Numbered from the stretch's first letter, positions 11,845 through 24,345 are shown. The stretch: DNA of 64,000 nt from Paralithodes platypus (GCA_032716605.1 CM064495.1:40303903-40367902), one strand, 5' to 3'. Program-made: numbers and translations. The notes: generated by a model not told the origin, from the sequence alone.

Positions 11845-11893
<49 letters not shown>
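11845..11893. repeat. (AGT)n microsatellite
   Basis: Trinucleotide tract of about 16 units. Confidence 0.95.
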
Positions 11894-11976
11894 CAGTAGC
11901 CAGAGTACTAGTAATAAAATTATAAATATAGTTGTAAATTTATCAGCTACATACATACATAATTATGAGAGTGTGA

Positions 11977-12018
<42 letters not shown>
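11977..12018. repeat. (TA)n(TG)n microsatellite
   Basis: About 10 TA units passing directly into about 11 TG units. Confidence 0.95.
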
Positions 12019-12524
12019 TTAACACTACACATTGTTATATTTACTGTGAGGTTATTTATATATTTACTCATATATTGTTATTTTCTATCTCTGACGTTCA
12101 TTCTAAAAATAAGTGTGTGTGTTTAGAAACCGCTCAGATAATATCGTGTTTATTATATTTGATGTTGATATTGTTTAAGATGTGTTTTATTGTGTGTCGT
12201 GATTTCCTGGAATATATTGCTACGTATTCCCATGTATTCATATTTACAATAATACAAGAATCGTTACCGTAAAATAATGCTAAATAAGAGCAACTCTATG
12301 ATGAATAAAAATAACAATAACAAACTAAATTTCCAATATAAATGAAAGTGGATTAAAGTTTATTTGTCCTAATAATAAATGAGCCTCCATATTTTGAACG
12401 GTTGCTCCTGCCTCTTTTATTTTCGTCAACATTTTATCCAATTTAGGGGTTATGATATTGTATGCTCATATTGATTAATTTATATTCACGAGTAATGCTT
12501 CATTACAACTTTTTTCTATTGTGC
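12019..12524. other. Unassigned AT-rich DNA
   Basis: A plus-strand ORF enters from the AGT tract but has no recognisable domain. Nothing else seen. Confidence 0.45.
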
Positions 12525-12563
<39 letters not shown>

Positions 12564-12590
12564 GTGTTTGTGTGTGTGTGTGTGTGTATG
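12525..12590. repeat. (TG)n microsatellite
   Basis: TG tract with CG and TT interruptions. Confidence 0.95.
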
Positions 12591-12737
12591 TGTTGAATCT
12601 GCAAGAGCAATATTAATCATTGCTAATTGTGTCTATAAATATATTATTTTCAAAACTTCAACTTTCATTAGAATCTGTATTGATCACTTGGTAATTAATA
12701 TTCGATTCTCCTTCATCATGTGCTATCCTCTGCGTTC

Positions 12738-12900
<163 letters not shown>

Positions 12901-13572
12901 CTCGTCTGAAAAAACCTGGTCGTGAACCGTGTGTGTGTGTTGGGGGGGGGGGGGGTAGATAGATGAGAAAAGGTGTTCTCAGAGGGTAGAGTCCAAGTGT
13001 AGAAAGGAAAAAGTGGAAGAGTGAAAGGCGACTATCTAAGCTTGTATGGGCTATAATTATATGTTATGGTAACCACCACATTCATACCTTTTGTGTCCTT
13101 CATGCAGACTCATACGCATTGAAAAAGAACAAATTATAATACAATATACTACCACTCTGACGAACAACACGTTTATACAACCATGCATAGACGAAAGAGA
13201 GGGAAGCTGCATAATCATTCTCGCAAATTCTGACTGTATATATTATGTACTGCCCACTTGAAGGTGACTAACACATCCACAACCCTCCCTCACAGCGATG
13301 TTCTCCTGTACTGTTACTATATGGCTCTGTACTCAACGTGGAGTAATCCCTTGTCATCAGCCAGAGCACGTCGTTACATGACTTAGCCTAAATATAACGC
13401 TGCTACATAAACCAAAATAATTGAAGTCGAATTCGAAGAGGATGCACAGCCTGTGCACTGGTAATACTAGATGCCTAGATCAGTAGATCACGTATCTCCA
13501 GCATGCATGCAGTTTTTGGTATGAAGTCGTTAATATACAGTATATTATTATCGGGAATGCAGGTATATCATC
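12901..13572. other. Unassigned DNA
   Basis: Includes a poly-G run near 12942-12955. No coding or RNA feature recognised. Confidence 0.45.
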
Positions 13573-13807
13573 TTAACCCTTTCACGCATTTATGACGCAG
13601 AGGTTGCCAGATTAGCAATAAGAAATAGAGTTCTCTCTCTCTTATAATTACCTCTCCAAAATTAGTTTTCTGCCCACAGCTAACTCAAAGACAACTGCAG
13701 AGGTTGAAGTAACTAAACTAAAGGTTTCTAAATACCCCTGATGGTAACAAAGGCTTTAAAGTATCCCCAATAGGCTCAAAATCGCGCTATATGTCGGAGA
13801 GGGTTAA
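13573..13807 (+). mobile_element. TTAA-3 element
   Basis: TTAA-bounded 235-bp element beginning TTAACCCTTTCACGC and ending GTCGGAGAGGGTTAA. Inverted ends are short (TTAACCC plus scattered matches). A copy with over 90 percent apparent identity is at 27327-27557. Non-coding. Confidence 0.85.
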
Positions 13808-14027
13808 ACCTTGGTACACGGTAAAATATATTGTATATATAATTTTATATAAACTGGATTACTTAATAATCGAAAAAGTAATTGCTTTATTCACATTGAT
13901 ACTGTACCCATACAGGAATTCAGTCTATATCACCTTTGTTATATTTTTCATCTCAAAAAATATTGTTATGTATGGAGACGGAGGTGGGTACCAAGGGGGG
14001 TGGGAGGCAGAGAGCCTTCAGTAGTGC
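13808..14027. other. Unassigned DNA
   Basis: A 77-codon ORF starts inside the preceding element; no domain recognised. Confidence 0.4.
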
Positions 14028-14425
14028 AATTAGGATTTACCGAGTGGTTGACTTACGCTCCGGAAGGCATTAATGGAACGGTTATGGAGCCCTTGTTGTG
14101 GTCGCTACACTTCTGCTTTTTTCTGTTTGCTTAACATGATGCATTACACAACGATACGCTGCAATACACTTCCAATACAATACACGGTACGCCCATTAGG
14201 ATATCACGAGGGGTTGACTTACGCTCCGAAACGCATCATAGGGACTGTTATGGAGCTCTTGTTTTGATCAGTACACTTCTCAATGTTTACTTAATACGAC
14301 AATACCACAACGCTACACCGCAGTACACAACGCTACACAGTCATTAGGATTTAGCGATCGGTTGACTTACGCTCTGAAACGCATCCATGTAACTGTTTTA
14401 GGGAGGCCTTGTTTTGATGGGAGAG
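14028..14425. repeat. Degenerate 150-167 bp tandem repeat, 2.5 copies
   Basis: Copies start at 14028, 14194 and 14341. Each carries ATTAGGAT, GGTTGACTTACGCTC and a GGAGCCCTTGTTTTGAT-type block. Later parts share CACTTCTC, TTTACTTAA and ACAACGCTACAC. Divergence implies an old duplication. Confidence 0.78.
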
Positions 14426-14457
14426 CCGGGGGGGAGGGGGGGATGAAGTGCAGGGGC

Positions 14458-14801
14458 TTAAGGGGGTAGTACTCGCTTTTTATGGACCCCCTTCTCCCTC
14501 ATCTTTAGCATATTAGTTTTAAGGTATTAGGACGTTCGTTCAGTTAGTTTGGCGATTTTGAGATCTTTCGCCTCATTTTGTTTTTTCAATAGTAAATCCT
14601 TTTGTGCCCTTTAGGTGTCCATTTTTTCCTGGCGAGCAATAGGGAGACTCTAATTTTATAAGGGACCGACAAATGTACACATTTAGCTTGAAGGGGAGTC
14701 TAGGGGGGGTTTTCCTAAGCTTGACGGAGGTCTTGCGAGGAAACTAAAAAATATATGAATAAATAAATAAATAGCCCAAAAACCAATCACTACCCCCTTA
14801 A
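14458..14801 (-). mobile_element. TTAA-1 element, diverged
   Basis: TTAAGGGGGTAGTACTCGC at the left and TACCCCCTTAA at the right. It keeps CCCCCTTCTCCCTCATC, CCTGGCGAGCAATAGGGAG and TAAGCTTGACGGAGGTCTTG but has lost the GC hairpin (only GACCGACAAATG remains). Confidence 0.82.
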
Positions 14802-15472
14802 GGAGATGCAGAATGATGGACAAACAAGGAAGACCACGATGTTTTTACTGGGTGATCATAACTCACAGGCCCGATATCCCCGTGGCGTCTCGGTGTGCTC
14901 GGTGGCCAGCGGATGTTTGGTATCTCGCTTCCAAGTATTAACATTCATCATCAAACTGTAGATATCACAACTAGCCTAAGCTAACCTATCAACTCATATT
15001 TAAAGCTTACCCGAATTTGATCAGATTTTGGTTAGTTTAATTCTGTAATAGCTCTTAGTTTTCAAAAGAGTAAATTATGGACAAACGAGATGTGGCCATC
15101 ACGTGGAGCAATCGTCGATTATCGTCTTGTTTTCATTAAATTTCGACTATCATTGATATAATTTGAAACACTTAAAATTATATAATGAAACCTATTTTTG
15201 GGAACGATTAGTTTAAAGTAAGCAAGGAAGGTTCTTTGTCGAATGTCGTGTTTCATCTGTTTTGGTAAGGAGAATATACGGTAGGGATATTTCTTGATAC
15301 CGTCCACGACACTGAGACTTGCAGGCTGACATGTGTTGGAGTGGTGGAAGCCACTTGACAGTGTGCCCAGATCGTTAATGTTGTAATTAGAAAACAGGCA
15401 GACCAGACAAATATAATTAATGCTATTTTCATTATGCAACTTAATTATTATATGTATGAGGTTGTATATACA

Positions 15473-15473
<1 letters not shown>
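14802..15473. other. Unassigned DNA
   Basis: A 106-codon minus-strand ORF at 15119-15439 has no recognisable domain and a composition like its surroundings. It is left as unsupported. Confidence 0.4.

Positions 15474-15560
<87 letters not shown>
15474..15560. repeat. (TA)n microsatellite
   Basis: 87-bp uninterrupted TA tract. Confidence 0.97.
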
Positions 15561-15567
<7 letters not shown>

Positions 15568-15655
15568 GGCTATTGTTGCCTCGTTTAACAAATATATGTC
15601 AAACCATTTATCATACGATTCGGCAAAAGCGACCATTGAATGGGTAGTTTTTATG

Positions 15656-15718
15656 AGTTGTGAAAGTACTACAGGTGTTAAAGTACTACAGGTGTGAAAG
15701 TACTACAGGTGTTAAAGC
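15656..15718. repeat. 17-bp tandem repeat, about 3.5 copies
   Basis: Unit AAAGTACTACAGGTGTT or its GTGTG variant, repeated head to tail. Confidence 0.88.
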
Positions 15719-16228
15719 ACTTCCTTTCAGTTTATCCATTCATAACCATAATTACCATCTTGCCTTAGTTATTTAAGCAATGTAAAACTTTAGACAAGCA
15801 CCTTAAATTTGCTGTCATAGTATAATGTAATTAACACATTAATCCATTTACGCGATCGGGCCAAAGCTAGAGCCGTGTCAGTACTGTATCCTGGACACAC
15901 AAGCAAGGGACAAATGACCCCGGGGCTTACACCGCTTTATATCAGGCATAGATTTTGTTCACCCTAACGCTTTCAGTATGTCGGCATATTTTGCCCTCCG
16001 TCGGGAAAAGGTAGGAGGCTTATTACCGCTCATTTTATTCTTGTTGTTGTTGCTCTTGTTGTACGGGGGGGGGGGGGGGGTATGAAGGAGAAGGGTTTGG
16101 AGCGACTTGGATGATTGGCAGCGTTCGATGGAGGCCTTCAGTACTTTGCAACTCTTGGTACATTCCATGCCTGCTATCATTAGGCTAATTTATATAGACT
16201 ATGAAGGCCCCGTGTTAATAAATAAAAG
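15719..16228. other. Unassigned DNA
   Basis: Contains a poly-G run near 16063-16080. No gene or repeat copy recognised. Confidence 0.4.
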
Positions 16229-17249
16229 TTAATACTATACTGTATACATAAACCTTCTGGCTCCCCAAGTTAATACTATACTGTATACATAAACCCTCTG
16301 GCTCCCCAAGTTAATACTATACTTTTTTTTTTTTTTTTTTTTTTTTCTATATTCCAACTTACTTCCTCTCGGGCATAGGCTGAGAGCCTTAACATTCACC
16401 GCTTTACAATGAACAGTGAAGCCCGTGAGGTCTTGTTCCAGTCTAGGGAGTGAGACATGTGAAGCACGTAGAGTACAACGAGCACCTGCCATCTTGCCTT
16501 CACATGAGGCACGGTGCTCACTCATGGCCCGAAACGACCCCCATCTCTGAAGCCATCTCGTTCCCGTGCTTCACTGTCTCACCCCCTACACTCGGACTCT
16601 CACACTTACACACACACAACGCCACCTGTTGAGCAGATAACTCACCAATACATAAACCCTCTGGCTCCCCAAGTTAATACTATACTGTATACATGAACCC
16701 TCTGGCTCCCCAAGTTAATACTATACTGTATACATAAACCCTCTGGCTCCCCAAGTTAATACTATACTGTATACATGAACCCTCTGGCTCCCCAAGTTAA
16801 TACTATACTGTATACATAAACCCTCTGGCTCCCCAAGTTAATACTATACTGTATACATAAACCCTCTGGCTCCCCCAAGTTAATACTATACTGTATACAT
16901 AAACCCTCTGGCTCCCCAAGTTAATACTATACTGTATACATGAACCCTCTGGCTCCCCAAGTTAATACTATACTGTATACATAAACCCTCTGGCTCCCCA
17001 AGTTAATACTATACTGTATACATAAACCCTCTGGCTCCCCAAGTTAATACTATACTGTATACATAAACCCTCTGGCTCCCCAAGTTAATACTATACTGTA
17101 TACATGAACCCTCTGGCTCCCCAAGTTAATACTATACTGTATACATGAACCCTCTGGCTCCCCAAGTTAATACTATACTGTATACATGAACCCTCTGGCT
17201 CCCCAAGTTAATACTATACTGTATACATAAACCCTCTGGCTCCCCAAGT
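16229..17249. repeat. 41-bp minisatellite, about 17 copies, interrupted
   Basis: Unit contains TTAATACTATACTGTATACA and AACCCTCTGGCTCCCCAAG, with ACATAAACC/ACATGAACC variants and one extra C. A 324-bp retroposon occupies 16323-16646 between two truncated units. Confidence 0.97.
16323..16646 (-). mobile_element. Poly(A) retroposon R1, copy 2
   Basis: Reverse-oriented copy of the 6844-7164 unit. Its poly-T (16323-16346) is the tail of the minus-strand insert and its 5' end GGTGAGTTATCTG lies at 16646. It breaks one minisatellite unit after ACTATAC, and the array resumes at ATACATAAACC. Only a few differences separate it from copy 1, so both are young. Confidence 0.88.
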
Positions 17250-17336
17250 TCCTTCCTAACCAGAATAAAATTGTCTATTGATAGCCAGTATAAAAGGAAG
17301 GTAAAGGTCATCGTATACTGAAAGGGCTAACCGGGC
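17248..17336 (+). mobile_element. TTAA-2 fragment
   Basis: Matches the right half of TTAA-2 (TTCCTTCCTAACCAGAATAA, ATTGTCTATTGATAGCC, ending GAAAGGGCTAACC). The left half is missing where the minisatellite starts. Confidence 0.65.
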
Positions 17337-17829
17337 AATAGCTTTCATCCTCTAACACCTGATTTATCCAACACCTTATTATACATTTACCTATTCGTTC
17401 CCATCCTATCTGTCGCAACATTTTTAGGAAACAAAATGCAATTACTTCAAACACTGTACGAGTTTTTGTTCTTTTGTATGCTATTCGGTCAAAAATAGTT
17501 TACAACATCCCCCCCCCCCTCTCCCCATTCCCAAAACAAATTTATAAATAAATGTAAAAATCTTAGAAAACATATAAAGAACAGCAAAGCATATACCATT
17601 ACAATGTTTGGGCTATCTCGTAGCTCACGACCAATCTACAATCTTTCAATAAAATCGTCAGAAAAAATACAATTCTACCATCCAGTTTTATTTACACCCA
17701 TTTGTATCCTAAGCTTACATACAGTCCACAATCTTGGCATAAAACATCACTTGGATATTCACACCCCATCGACAACCTATAAACAACTTTCCTGATACTA
17801 ATGTTACGTTTATAAGCTACTTGTGTAAC
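17337..17829. other. Unassigned AT-rich DNA
   Basis: Poly-C run near 17510. No recognisable ORF product. Confidence 0.4.
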
Positions 17830-18225
17830 TTCAGCACAAGAAACTTTCTAGAGATTTCACAACTAATATACAACCTCAGTTCAAGTTTAACTGAACGCAC
17901 ACAACTACAACATCAACTCAAAACACACCTCCAAGGGTAACATAAATGCAAAATTACAAGAAAATATAGACCACCACAACCTTGAGCCTACCACAACATA
18001 ATTACAGGCAGGGACCACCTCTTTATTGAGCTAGGAGACCATATAGCCAATCTACAACCCCCACTATAATTAACATCGCTCATAACTAAATTACAACCTC
18101 GGCACACAAAAACACATCTCCAAGGGCAAGACACAACAACAACAACAACAACAAGCAAAGAAATCCACAACCCCGAACAGCCGAACACAACACAATTACA
18201 ACCAGGGACCACCTCTTCATCGAGT
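17830..18225. repeat. About 190-bp tandem duplication
   Basis: Two diverged copies in series. Both share CACCTCCAAGGG/CATCTCCAAGGG and the segment CAGGGACCACCTCTT (near 18007 and 18204). A (CAA)n tract (18130-18153) lies in the second copy. Confidence 0.75.
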
Positions 18226-18660
18226 AGGGCAGCGCTGCGGGACCCGAACCAATTTACGTTAATCCCACTTTACGTACGGCTCTGGGCAACGACCAAATGT
18301 GACCTGGGTTTATCACCAGAGGGAGCTAGGCCACCCCTGCAGACTCGGGGCCCGGACCACAGACACAGACCCGTATACGTTTTGCCCGGCACGAAAACTA
18401 TATATAATATCTTCTCTTTCCGTCGGGCGTAATGGCGCGGGGCCTCTCATGTGCGGTTCCCGGCGAAAGAGGGATTTTAGTGGGCCCTTCTCCGCCAGTG
18501 GTTTAGTTAAATGAGGATATTTTATTCCGGGGAAGCGGCAGCGGTGGTGGTGGTTCGGGCGAGTTTGTTTTCCGGTGAGGGTAAATAAGTCCGTGTTGTG
18601 CTTCGTCGTCGTTATTGTGGTGAAGGTTTGCAGGTGTCGGGGTGACGTTTAGGTGGCGAA
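18226..18660. promoter_or_regulatory. CpG-rich island, candidate promoter or conserved element
   Basis: This is the most CpG-rich non-repetitive block in the window, e.g. TTTCCGTCGGGCGTAATGGC, GGTTCCCGGCGAAAGAGGG and CGTGTTGTGCTTCGTCGTCG. ACTATATATAATA near 18400 could act as a TATA-like site, and TTTTCCGGTGAGGGTAAATA near 18570 resembles a splice donor context. No coding exon is recognised nearby, so promoter function is inference only. Confidence 0.4.
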
Positions 18661-19550
18661 TGTGGGTATAGTAGTAGTAGGAGAGGAATGTTGGACTCAG
18701 ACGATCAGGGCTTATACCTCTCCTCTCCCCTTATATATCCTTTGCTGCATTTGTCTCCTCTTCCTCTTCCTCCTCCTTATCCTCTCTTCTTCTTGGCTGC
18801 TCTTCCCTTGCCCTATACTCTCTACATATGTATGTTTTATCTCTTGGATTATTCCCATATTTCTCCAGCTTTTATGTTTTCGTCTATTATTTTTGTCGTC
18901 TTCTGCCTTTCCTTGCCTTCATTTTTCATTTTGTTTTCCCTTCCCCTCTCTCTCTCCATCCTTCTACAGCTCTTGGGTTTTCCTCTGTTCACCTCCTTGC
19001 CCTTTCCTCCTTTCCTAGTCTGTATTTGCTCTTGCTTACACTTGCCTTTTCTCCACTCCTTCATCACCTCTTATTTTTCCTAATGCCCCTTTTTATCCTT
19101 CATTTTCTTAGGTGCTGTCCCGTCTTGTCCTTCTGTATTTTGTATTCCTGTCTTTTTTTCCATTCCCCATCATTATAATCTTTCAATGCCACTGTCCCTC
19201 TCCCCATTGCTGAGCGCCCTTGGATTCCCTTACCCATTCCCCATCTTTATATTATCTTACTGCCCCTTTCCATCTCTCCATAACTAGTCTCCCTTACTGT
19301 CCCTTCCCCATTTATTCCCCATATATATTCTTTTCCTGGACCTTCCCATCTCCCTATTGCTGAACTGCCTTGCTGTCTCTTCACCCTTCCCCATCTTAAT
19401 TTTCTCTCATTGCCCCTTCCCCTCTGTTGTGGCTGTCCCTTCACCCTTCTCCCCTTCTCCTGTATCGCTTATATCTCTTGCTGCCTTCCTTCCTGTCCCT
19501 AGTACTATTGTCCACCTCTATGCTCTCTGGCTCCTCTCGAATCTCTCCTG
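18661..19550. repeat. C/T-rich low-complexity tract
   Basis: Pyrimidine-rich plus strand. Overlapping Leu/Ser/Phe/Pro-rich ORFs in all frames show that the openness comes from base composition. Confidence 0.75.
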
Positions 19551-19622
19551 TCTTGGTAGCGTAATGGTTAGTGCGCGGAATTTCGGTGTGAGTATCCTAG
19601 GTTCGAATCCTTGGAATACCAC
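19551..19622 (+). mobile_element. tRNA-like sequence (SINE head or tRNA pseudogene)
   Basis: A box TAGCGTAATGG and B box GGTTCGAATCC are spaced as in a tRNA. The acceptor stem does not pair and the anticodon arm is irregular (TTC, Glu, is the most plausible triplet). No SINE body copy is found elsewhere in the window, so SINE versus pseudogene is undecided. Confidence 0.6.
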
Positions 19623-19966
19623 ATGTATTTATTAGGTTCATTGATTTAATTAATTCGTTTTACTTTTAAGTTAATTTGTGGGTTGGTGATAATATGACTT
19701 ATACAATATGTGTCTCTATCTCTACCTCCCCTCTCTCCATATGTATCTCTCTATCTTTCTTCCTTTTTTCATCTACACTTCTTTATCTACATCTTTTGTT
19801 CATATATATCATTTTGTCTGACTTCCCCTTTTCATCAGCATTTTTCGCTCTCCATCCCAAACATTTGTCTCCGTGGTGTATTTCGTTTACTTCCTATATT
19901 CCCTGCACCTCTCTTTTTGCCCCAATTCCCCCCCCCTTCCTTCCTTCTTATTCCGTTCCTATTCTT
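19623..19966. repeat. C/T-rich low-complexity DNA
   Basis: Pyrimidine-rich continuation with no supported gene. Confidence 0.55.
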
Positions 19967-20290
19967 CACTGTTTTCCTGCATTCCTCCCTTCGGTACAGC
20001 ATTCTACTCTCTCCTTTTGTTGTTCCTATTCGTCACTGCTTTCCTGCATTTCTCCCTTCGGTACAGCATTCTACTCTCTCCTTTTGTTGTTCCTATTCGT
20101 CACTGCTTTCCTGCATTCCTCCCTTCGGTACAGCATTCTACTCTCTCCTTTTGTTGTTCCTATTCGTCACTGCTTTCCTGCATTTCTCCCTTCGGTACAG
20201 CATTCTACTCTCTCCTTTTGTTGTTCCTATTCGTCACTGCTTTCCTGCATTTCTCCCTTCTGTGTATCATTCTAATCTCTCCTTTTGCTG
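19967..20290. repeat. 67-bp minisatellite, about 4.8 copies
   Basis: Unit includes CTTTCCTGCATTTCTCCCTT and CTCTCTCCTTTTGTTGTTCC. Because 67 is one more than a multiple of 3, successive units shift frame; all three forward frames stay open and read the same peptides in turn. Confidence 0.95.
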
Positions 20291-20714
<424 letters not shown>

Positions 20715-21071
20715 ATTTTCTCCTCTCTCATCCCGTTTCCTCCCTTTTCTCTCCTTCCAATTCCCTTTCATCCATCAATTATATTTGCACCTTCTATATC
20801 CATGAATGTCTCTGTTATTTCTCCGTTCGCCTTTTGTATCGTTTTGTCCTTCAAGGCTGATCTCTTCCATTTTGCTGCGCGTATTGTCCTTCCTTTGTCT
20901 CTGTATATATATATTTCCTTTCATTTTTTAACTCCTGTTCCCTCATTCTATCTCTTCAAATCTTTCCTGTACACTGTTTGGATTGTTATCATTAGTATCT
21001 CCTATTTCAGCATTGCCTTTCGTTTCTCTCCTCTACATTGCTTTGCCTCGTGTTCGCTAATTCTCCCATTC
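20715..21071. other. Unassigned pyrimidine-rich DNA
   Basis: Ser/Phe/Leu-rich ORFs only; no gene supported. Confidence 0.4.
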
Positions 21072-21208
21072 TTTATACCAAAATACAGTTTGCAGATGTT
21101 TATACCAAAATACAGTTTGCAGATGTTTATACCAAAATACAGTTTGCAGATGTTTATACCAAAATACAGTTTGCAGATGTTTATACCAAAATACAGTTTG
21201 CAGATGTT
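21072..21208. repeat. 27-bp minisatellite, 5 copies
   Basis: Five perfect copies of a unit containing TTATACCAAAATACAGTTTG. The length is a multiple of 3, so an ORF reads YTKIQFADV five times; no protein family is recognised. Confidence 0.96.
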
Positions 21209-21448
21209 TCTTTCTATTTCTATCTTCTTTATATACTGGGTGTCTCGTTGCTCTTCTCTGTGTTCTCTGTTATTCTTCATCTTCGTTATTAAGAGGCTTT
21301 CTATCGCACACATAGTATCCAGTTTATTATCGTATTCCCATGCTACCTCTCTACTTCTATGTTTCCAGTCTCCCATATATCCTTCCATCGCATTTTTTTT
21401 TTTCGTTGCTTTATCATGAAAGTTTTGGTGAGACCATATTTATATTTG
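21209..21448. other. Unassigned DNA
   Basis: Pyrimidine-rich, no feature recognised. Confidence 0.4.
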
Positions 21449-21450
21449 TT

Positions 21451-21515
<65 letters not shown>
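21449..21515. repeat. (TG)n(GA)n microsatellite
   Basis: TG passing directly into GA at about 21482. Confidence 0.96.
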
Positions 21516-21521
<6 letters not shown>

Positions 21522-22134
21522 CAAGGGGAGGGGGGGGGGCCAGTGGAGAGTTAGGAAGAAGTGGAGACAGAATGACTGAAAACAAACCATAAGGGGATAC
21601 ACCTGCCTGACAAGGAAATTATGACGAAAAGAGACCTACTGGTAAAGGATGACATGGAGAGATACAGAGAGTCAGACGAAATGCAAGGAAAGAGCTTAGA
21701 CAGACACACACAAAAAGAAGAAAATTAACAAGGAAGAGGGGAGACCACGACAAAAACCTAAATGGGAACAGAGAGAGGGAGAGAGAGGTGAACGGTAGAC
21801 TAGGAAGATTATATAGAGAACATATAAAGAGTAGAAGGAAGAAGGGAATGAGAATATAAAGGGGTGAGAATGTCAATTTATGGAAAGTAGAATCTAACCA
21901 AATAATGATTGGACAAGAACCTGAAAAATATGGTTGTGTATTAGAGAAATTAAAAGATAGTATAGAACAATTAAAAGAAAGTGCTTAGAAATTGAAAACA
22001 TTATTGTATAGATAAATTGAATGAGAGTTTTAGAGAAAGTGATAGACAATGTAACTGTCTGATTATATAATATATATTGAATTAATTTATCTCTAGATTT
22101 GTGGAAGATGGTGTTATAGAGTTTAATAAGGTCT
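21516..22134. other. Purine-rich then unassigned AT-rich DNA
   Basis: GA-rich to about 21860, then AT-rich single-copy-looking sequence. No gene supported. Confidence 0.45.
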
Positions 22135-23325
22135 TTGGATACAATAAGTGAATCAGGCTCAGTCACCCTCACCACCAGCACCACCATCACTCCACTATCA
22201 ATACTCCCACCCATCTACAATAAGTGAATCAGGCCCAGTCACCCTCACCACCACCACCACCACCACCATCACATTACTACCACAACACTCACCCACCTAC
22301 AATAAGTGAATCAGGCCCAGTCACCCTCGCCACCACCACCACCATCACATTACTACCACAACACTCACCCACCTACAATAAATGAATCAGGCCCAGTCAC
22401 CCTCACCACCACCACCATCACATTACTACCACAACACTCACCCACCTACAATAAGTGAATCAGGCCCAGTCACCCTCACCACCACCACCATCACATTACT
22501 ACCACAACACTCACCCACCTACAATAAATGAATCAGGCCCAGTCACCCTCACCACCACCACCATCACATTACTACCACAACACTCACTCACCTACAATAA
22601 GTGAATCAGGCCCAGTCACCCTCACCACCACCACCATCACATTACTACCACAACACTCACCCACCTACAATAAGTGAATCAGGCCCAGCTACCCTCACTA
22701 CTACCACCACGAACACCACTAAGACCATCACCCCACCACCGCAAATCCCACTCACCTACAATAAGTGAATCAAACCCAGTCACCCTCACCACCACCAAGA
22801 CCATCACCCCACCACCACAAATCTCACCCATCTACAATAAGTGAATCAAACCCAGTCACCCTCACCACCACCACCATCACATTACTACCACAACACTCAC
22901 CCACCTACAATAAGTGAATCAAACCCAGTCACCCTCACCACCACCACCATCACATTACTACCACAACACTCACCCACCTACAATAAGTGAATCAAACCCA
23001 GTCACCCTCACCACCACCACCATCACATTACTACCACAACACTCACCCACCTACAATAAGTGAATCAAACCCAGTCACCCTCACCACCACCACCATCACA
23101 TTACTACCACAACACTCACCCACCTACAATAAGTGAATCAAACCCAGTCACCCTCACCACCACCACCATCACATTACTACCACAACACTCACCCACCTAC
23201 AATAAGTGAATCAAACCCAGTCACCCTCACCACCACCACCATCACATTACTACCACAACACTCACCCACCTACAATAAATGGATCAGGCCCAGCTACCCT
23301 CACTACCACCACCACCACCACCACC
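22135..23325. repeat. 73-bp minisatellite, about 15 copies
   Basis: Unit contains CTACAATAAGTGAATCAGGC, CCAGTCACCCTCACCACC and CATTACTACCACAACACTCA. The GAATCAGGCCC variant dominates left and GAATCAAACCC dominates right, so local homogenisation is visible. Two units near 22690-22830 carry a different interior. Confidence 0.96.
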
Positions 23326-24345
23326 AGCAGAGCTAGTGTCACCATTATTGATTGGTACCTCTCCCTAACTTGACCGCTACTGCTATATACTACTACTACA
23401 CAATTACTGCACTGGAACCGTTCCTTTCCTCCCAAGCCTGATATTTTGAATGGTCAGTTTAGTCCTTTTTCACCATTATCACTATCACCTACTTGCACCA
23501 CCTACCACAACTCTCAGCCACTTACATCATCATCGCCACCACCACCACCATCAGTCACCACTTACACCACACTAGCTTACATTCACCAGCAGAGCTACAG
23601 TGTCACAATTATTGATTTGTTCCTCTTCCTTGCGGCACCACCACCACTACTACTACTACTATTACTACTACTACTACTACTACTACTATTACTACTACTA
23701 CTACATACTACTACTACTAATACTATGATTCAACTTAACCTTTCCCTTCCCCTCTACAGTACTACCGCCCACTACACCTAATACACGGGCTGGGCAGTTG
23801 AATCCTTGGTCAGCTCTACAGTATAGTCGTCCACCATCATCACCCTCACCTTCTACAACCCCCCACCATCATCACCACCACCTACACCACACCGTGCAAC
23901 CACCCTTATAACCACCATCATATTCACCACCACTACCACCACCATCAGAGCTACAGAACAGTGTCACAATTATTGATTGGTTCCTCTCCCTGACGTGACC
24001 ACTACTACCTGCTACTACTACTACTACTACTCTACTACAATTACTACGCTCAACCTTTCCCTTTCCATTATAGTACTACCACCCACTACACCGGAAATCT
24101 GTGGACAACTTTATATTCTCCCACCACTACTATCCTTCTGTACTATCCGTCTATCTATATTATCCTTCACCACCACCATCTTTATCAATAAAATTAGTTT
24201 CCAGAGATATACTTCCCTAATTAGAAACAGTTGAAGTTCACAAATATTTATGAGAGGGTTAGATACTATGGCATCCGATTGTACCGCCCACTACACCTGA
24301 TGCACTGGCTGGTCAGTTGAAATTCAGGTAAACTAACTCTACTCC
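23326..24345. repeat. About 260-360 bp degenerate repeat, 3 copies
   Basis: Blocks starting near 23326, 23589 and 23946 each begin AGAGCTA, then GTGTCACMATTATTGATT and TGTTCCTCT/GGTTCCTCTCCCT, followed by (ACT)n. Each ends near CCACTACACCTRATRCAC and GGCAGTTGAA-type sequence. The second holds a long (ACT)n tract (23641-23716). Confidence 0.78.

Noticed and set aside
15119..15439. 106-codon minus-strand ORF
   Set aside because: No recognisable domain, low-complexity surroundings and no second copy; insufficient to call a gene.
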